Positions 58,767 through 64,000 of a stretch of DNA of 64,000 nt are shown piece by piece. This stretch comes from Formicarius rufipectus (lineage: Eukaryota > Chordata > Aves > Passeriformes > Formicariidae), in contig VXAU01002257.1 in NCBI GenBank assembly GCA_013399695.1, positions 1-64,000 on the forward strand, in the 5' to 3' direction. The translations under genes and the position numbers were made by a program. Within the stretch, counting starts at the first letter, position 1; the number at the start of each line of letters is the position of its first letter. The notes under the pieces are model-generated. The model did not search any database. It was not told where the DNA came from and saw only the letters and a list, made by a program, of their open reading frames with translations.

Positions 58767-61700
58767 AAATTCTACTGGAGAGAGGTTTCTTAGTTTGACT
58801 TAATTTCCCTTCTTTTGGTGTTTGCATGAACTCAGATAAACTGCAGCAATTAGTTTATTTGTTTAAAATGTGTCTTAGAAGTTTAATCATGATCTCCTTA
58901 TTTCTAAATAATATAAATCCTTTGTCTTTGACGCTTCTGAATTTTGGAGATCCTTTTTTCATTTGGATGTCCACCACTTTAATTCTCTATTCCTGGAATA
59001 CTTTGAAGTATTGAGTGCTGGTTATGAGGTGGTTTCAACAAGGCTTGATTAGTATCTATCACAGGGCTAGTATAATTTATTTTGGTTTATTCTTAACTGG
59101 CTTTTATAGCAACTGCACTTTTGCTTTTTGAAATAATTTTTAGTAGTACTATGCAGACTTTAAGTGACGTAACACCACAAACTTTCAGTCTCTTGTTCTT
59201 TTACTGTCTCCAGGTAGTTACTGGAAGTTCAGCAGCTTTTATTTGCATCAGCACCAACCTGCATGAGATGATTTTGCAAAGTTCGTATATAAAGATGTAT
59301 AATTCAAATCAGCATAGGTATTGATCTTATTGGGTTTGACTCATCAGTGCTGTGAGTTTTCCTGCTTTGCTGGCGAAGTTCTTTCTTCAGCAACTGATCT
59401 ATAAAAATCAACCTTGTTTCTTGCAGAATGATGGCTTCTTAGTTTAGGAAATCTAACTGGAAAAGTCTGATTAGAACTGGGGGGAGGGGGTGTTCCCAAA
59501 TACCTAACACTGGCGTCTCCAGCCTAAGTACTCTCACACCTTAATTTTCCATTCCCTGCCTTTTTAAATAGTTAATAAATGGTTTGCTGGGCTGTTCTTC
59601 ACACTTGTTTCCCTCCCTCACTCACAGGCACTGTTTTGCCCTCTCTAGATTCTGACCCATACAGCAGTGACTTTCCCTCCTTCATGCAGTTTTGGGTTTT
59701 TTTACTGGTTTCTGTCCCCAGAGTCATGGGGAAGACTGTGCTGCAGAGGTTGGTGTTTGCATATTGATAATTCACTGAAATAATCCCAGCCTGACTCGAC
59801 ATTGCAGTGGTGTTTTTCACAATCTGGAGATGTGCAGCTGTCATTGTAATGCAATCTTGAGAGTAATTGTATATGTAGAGGGGATCCTTTGATAAAACAA
59901 ATGGGAATCACATTATCTAAAGCTGCTCCCTAAGCTCGACTCTAATGCTTACATTTAGCTTTGATTATGTAACAAGTTCTTTTGAATTCATCCACCTTCT
60001 TTTTATGTATCCCCCCATTTGAAAGGTCTTTCCCCTCATTTGCCTCAGTGCTTAACAATCCATGAGGTTTCCCTGTGCAACACATTCCGTGTTTTTCCAT
60101 ACACCTTCTGCTAATGTACCCGGGGTGTGTTGTTTCCAGGAGGATTAGTTGTGTTTGGCTGTGGTGTGGAGCCCAGGGATCTGCCTCAGACGGGTCCTTT
60201 TCCCCAGCCACACCATAGGTCATCTCATGCCAACCATGCACAGAATCCAAATTTAATAAAGCACTGGAACAAACCACCCCTTTGCTGCCACAGGGGCACA
60301 TTTAGGAGGAAATTGAGGTGGGAGGTCAATTTTCACTTGAAGACAAGGGTTGGAGATGCCTGCGTTGTTAAGTGGAAGCCTTTAAATCTCATTTGTCGGA
60401 GGGGTGGTAAGAAATTTACATTTAAATTGTGCAGATCAGCTTCTGATTTGTACTGTGTTGCTGGAGAAAAGAAATTTCTTAGTCTTCAGTCTTCCAAATC
60501 CTTCGCTGTTTGATGTGACCAACCAGAGCGTCGGCTCCTTTGTTTGAAGCCTGGCCGTTGCTTCTGACTGCAGTCATTGTCATTGCTTTTTCTTCTGCCT
60601 CAATTTGAATATTGTTCCAAGTTGCTTCAAAGACACGTGTATTTAGGTGTTTGGGGGTTTTTTGTTGGTTTCCCCTCCCCCCCCTCCCCCCCCGAAGAGT
60701 GGCATATCACAAACCAAAATCATTTTACTTTAAGGCCAGATTTACCAGTGTGGGTCTAACGAGAAACAGTGACATTTGTTAAACCTTCCTGAACATTAGG
60801 AATTCCCTTTCCTGGTGTCAACAGAACACATTTGCTCATACAATGATTTAAAAATAAATTTTAAAAAAACCCCAACATACTGACAACTTACCAGAATATA
60901 TGTTGAAAATGCTATTTAGAACAAGTGTTAATAAGACCTAAAGTTCATATCAAGACTAAATTGGATTTGAATTTCTGGGATTGGAAGTGTCATTAACTAG
61001 TTATTTAATTTCCTTTTTGATTGAAGTACACAAGACTCAGTAAATGCATAATTGGGAGTGAAATGCAAATTAGAGTAGTTAGCAGAAATCTTATTTTTAA
61101 CAAATACTTGTTTGACAATTTAGGCTGTGATCTTTTGCCACATTGACGAACCTGATGAGATCTGGGTCACTTTGTTGATCCACTGAGCCTGTTGGGTTTA
61201 AAAGCAACAGATGCTGGGGGGGGGGATTGTCAGTCAGAAGAAGTGCTGCAGTGAGGGGGTGCTAACGTGGGTATATGTAATTAGCATGTGAGTAAATGAG
61301 TCCTTAAAAACAGGAAGATCAAAGAAGAGTCAAGGTTTTCCAGAAGATTAGGATATTTTTGAATTTCTCTCATTAATGTTTTATTTTATGCTCTTTAGCA
61401 TTTGAGGTCTTGCTAAGAGCATTGGAAGTGTTGTAACCAGGCAGCTTCACTGCAATTAGAATTTTAAATTTCAAGTTTTCCTTACCCTTACTTTAAACCA
61501 GTTTTCCCATTAATTCAATCCTAAAACCTTTTCTAATGACATTTCTCCATTTGCGATATTGCTGTGATCTTAGAACGAGTAAAAAGAGTTTTTGGTGCAG
61601 CACTGGGAGAAAGGTTCAAGTGCTGCTGGTGGCTTCTGTGTAGTTTTTGTTGACAAAGTTGCTGCAATAAATAGATCCTGAGATGAAGTTGAGTAGATTG

Positions 61701-64000
61701 GCTAGTTGCTGATACATACAGCAGCAGAAAATCAAATAAGGCACACTATGACCTTTTTTTGCTGAACAGAAAGAAGGATGTGGGGAGCTCACCTCTTGCC
61801 AGGTGAATGACTACTACAGAAATGAAGTAGCATCTAGGCAAGGAGGAAAAAATGCTTCCTCTTAAAAAATTAATGCATAAAATTAAGATAGTGCACTGAT
61901 GTGTCAAGTCCAACATCCTGCACAAGCACTTGTTTTAGCAGCACACACATAGCGGGTGTTCAAGTAGCATGAAGTGCCTTTCTGTACAGTGAAGAACAAG
62001 CCATTAAGCATCAACTATAAAATGCAGCCCCCCCTCTCAGTTCCTCCCAAATGCTCTGGCATTTTTGAACTCGAGATTGGCTGGAAATATTTCAGTTTTG
62101 AGCTGTTGTAGAGTTGCTGAATACAATAGCTGCTGGTCTGTGTGACCCTTGAGGATGGTTTATCGCTGCCTGAGGCAAGAATGGGGAAAATAATCCGCAG
62201 TGTGAATAATAAACACAAACCAAGAATCAATAATGTATTTGTTAAAAAGGCTAAACTAAGTAGAATTAAATATGCCAGACACAGTATCTGGCTGTTTCAC
62301 CCAACCTGCCCTCTAACTTTTTTCCACATATGTCTCTTGGAGAAGAAGATAAAAGAACATCTTTATTACCTAATTTTTTTCCTTTTTTCCTTTCACAAGG
62401 AGTAAATATATGTTGTTTCAGCTGATTTTCTTTATGTGCTCCTAGAAAATCTTTGATTTCCCTCAGAGAGGAGATAAGAGCAGAGCTTCAGTAGAAATAA
62501 CGTCAGATTGTTTTGTTTGTTCTCGTACGTGGATGGCCTTCCCCAAGTACTCTGTTGGTTTTAGATAATCCAGCTAGGTCTTTGGGTTGCATCTGTCAGA
62601 GCAATTGAACGTGGTGGAAGTGATTTAAAGGCTAGAGCTGGGCTGGCAATGCTGTCTGTGTTCTTTGTGGGGTTTTTTCTATTGCCTCTGTGGGTTTGAT
62701 TCCTCTGAAGTTTCTCAGGCATTTGTTTGCTGCCACCTCCCTTCGTTTTGCCATGGTGGCTCATGGGCATTACATGTGCATCCCTGAGTCCTTGTAGCTC
62801 CTGTCATGATGTGCTGCCTGGTCTCTTCAAAGTGCTGAGCTGTCCAGCAAAGCCAAGAGCCCTGATATTGTCTGTGTTAGATTCAGCCCCCACTCCTCAA
62901 AATCCTGAACCCCGTCTTGTGCTCCCTTCCTCCCTCTCCTCCTCTTCCTCCACCCCAACCTGCCACACTTGAGTGTATTTTCCCTGCTCCTGTTGCCTGC
63001 ACAAAAATCTTGTCAGCAAAAAGAGCCTCTCACAGCAATTCCTTCCCTTGTTCCCCTGCCCAGCCTGTAGTGGCAGAAGATGTATCAGAGACATCGGGGA
63101 CTCAACAAGGAGAGGCACGTCAGGAATATCTCAGCTTCAGGCAAACCTTCAGGTAGAGCCTGAAATCAGCAGGAAAATGCACTTCCATAGGGAATTGAGC
63201 TTTGTGAGCTCCAGGATCATTACTTTATTCCCACTGCTGAATAGCAGATCTTCCCTCAGGCTTAGAAGGTGGAGTGTGTCAAGGAGGGCCTGGGATAGTG
63301 ACAGGGAAGGTTCAGCATCGCTGCACCGGGTCACATTTTTTAGGAGATAGTGCAAGTTTCAGGTGGAATCCACAGTGTGTGGGGTTTATTTTTTGTCTCT
63401 TGTGGCATTAGCAAGGCACTTCAGGAAGGTAGGATTTATTCCCTACACCTTGCTTCACTTGAGAACAACAAGGCATTTTTATTTAAATCAGCGGGTAGAA
63501 TAAATGTTTAACCTTGTTGGAATTGTAACTACACTGAAGCCAATATCCCATTGCTGTGCAATTCAGTGTATGATGGGAGATTTCACAGTTGACTAGTGCT
63601 TTACACTTTGTTTCAAATGACTTTGGCTGCATTATGTTGCCACCCTAAAAACACAACTCGCTTGCTATATATGGCTAAGTAGAAGATGAAACACTCTGCA
63701 TTAGGGAACTTATGTACACTTTGAAACCTCTTTCAATTAACACTTGTTTCTGGAATAGCAATTCTGGATATGGTGTAGAGCCTCCTGGTTTGAAGGAGAA
63801 TGATGTGCTCGAGCTCAGGAACAGCTGCATACATGTCTCTAAACAGCTGTGTAATTTACACAGACATCTCATAGGTAGATTTTATAATTGCAAAACTCTC
63901 TGTGTGAGTGTATCTTCCCCTTGCATTTGCATTGTGTATACTTTCTCTTAGCAGAGGAGATTGCTAATTAGCAGACCAGCGAGATCTTTTCCCTTTCAGT
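58767..64000. other. Intronic DNA to the window edge, no gene seen
   Basis: No repeat family or MACROD2 exon recognised. It holds a C-rich run at 60671-60693 and a run of ten G at 61216-61225. GC-richer sequence at 62890-63160 is open in several frames on both strands (up to 125 codons) without domain support. Confidence 0.5.
60671..60693 (-). repeat. Poly-C run, G-quadruplex-capable on the minus strand
   Basis: CCCC, T, a run of eight C, T and another run of eight C follow a GGGGGTTTTTTGTTGG stretch. On the minus strand this gives three uninterrupted G-runs that can supply four G-tracts, enough for an intramolecular G-quadruplex, and an i-motif on the C strand. Confidence 0.7.

Larger units (their letters stand above)
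44680..64000 (+). other. MACROD2: MACROD2 intron downstream of the 31-nt exon (5' part)
   Basis: Starts with the GTAAGTAAG donor and runs off the right edge. The next exon should begin with the remaining two bases of a Gly codon followed by something like FPNEPAA. No such stretch was seen to 64000. Three CR1 tails, the octamer palindrome, G/T and C-rich tracts and CNE-like DNA lie inside. Confidence 0.75.

Noticed and set aside
1..64000. CRISPR arrays, bacterial operons, tRNA or rRNA genes
   Set aside because: No spaced direct repeats, no ribosome binding sites or dense genes, and no B-box-like GGTTCRANNCC with a matching cloverleaf were seen. The DNA is a vertebrate intron.
1..64000. A nested FLRT3 gene, found inside a MACROD2 intron in other vertebrates
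   Set aside because: FLRT3 has a single coding exon of about 650 codons. No frame of that size or leucine-rich-repeat pattern exists on either strand here.

Overview
The window is vertebrate nuclear DNA, almost certainly from a bird. It is not microbial: there is no dense coding, no operon structure and no ribosome binding sites. The bird assignment rests on nine fragments of the avian LINE CR1, several with its diagnostic 3' end (phrases such as GGTCCCTTCCAACCCAAACC followed by an ATTCTATG-like tail). It is supported by one avian-type solo LTR and by the many G/T or A/C low-complexity tracts. A neoavian bird, perhaps a songbird, is my inference.

The only coding sequence I can name is a 31-nt exon on the plus strand at 44649-44679. 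It reads AFPCISTGIY plus the first base of a Gly codon, between a strong acceptor and a GTAAGT donor. This is the second phosphate-binding loop of the MacroD-type macrodomain and matches MACROD2, residues about 181-191 in human numbering. MACROD2 is a very large gene whose product removes mono-ADP-ribose from proteins. The window is therefore read as MACROD2 intron (1-44648), one very short exon, then the next intron (44680-64000), all transcribed on the plus strand. I found no neighbouring MACROD2 exon and no sign of FLRT3, which lies inside a MACROD2 intron in other vertebrates.

Layout: 1-14 kb holds intronic DNA, one unassigned candidate exon (4007-4127), two minus-strand CR1 fragments, a perfect short hairpin (7937-7972), an unusually stop-poor stretch (12115-13140) and a G/T-rich tract with an assembly N. 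14-28 kb holds a plus-strand CR1 3' end, A/C-rich tracts and long featureless intron. 27821-28414 is a minus-strand solo LTR. 28-44 kb holds an old sauropsid-type repeat, a decayed CR1 with an internal deletion, and some CNE-like stretches. 44.6 kb is the exon, followed 450 bp later by a perfect 22-bp palindrome built from two overlapping octamer (POU) sites. 45-64 kb holds three more CR1 tails, CNE-like DNA, a second G/T tract and C- or G-homopolymer runs.

Recognised transposon DNA is only about 2 kb of 64 kb. I see no new multi-gene system here; the points worth checking are the microexon, the candidate exon, the palindrome and the hairpin.
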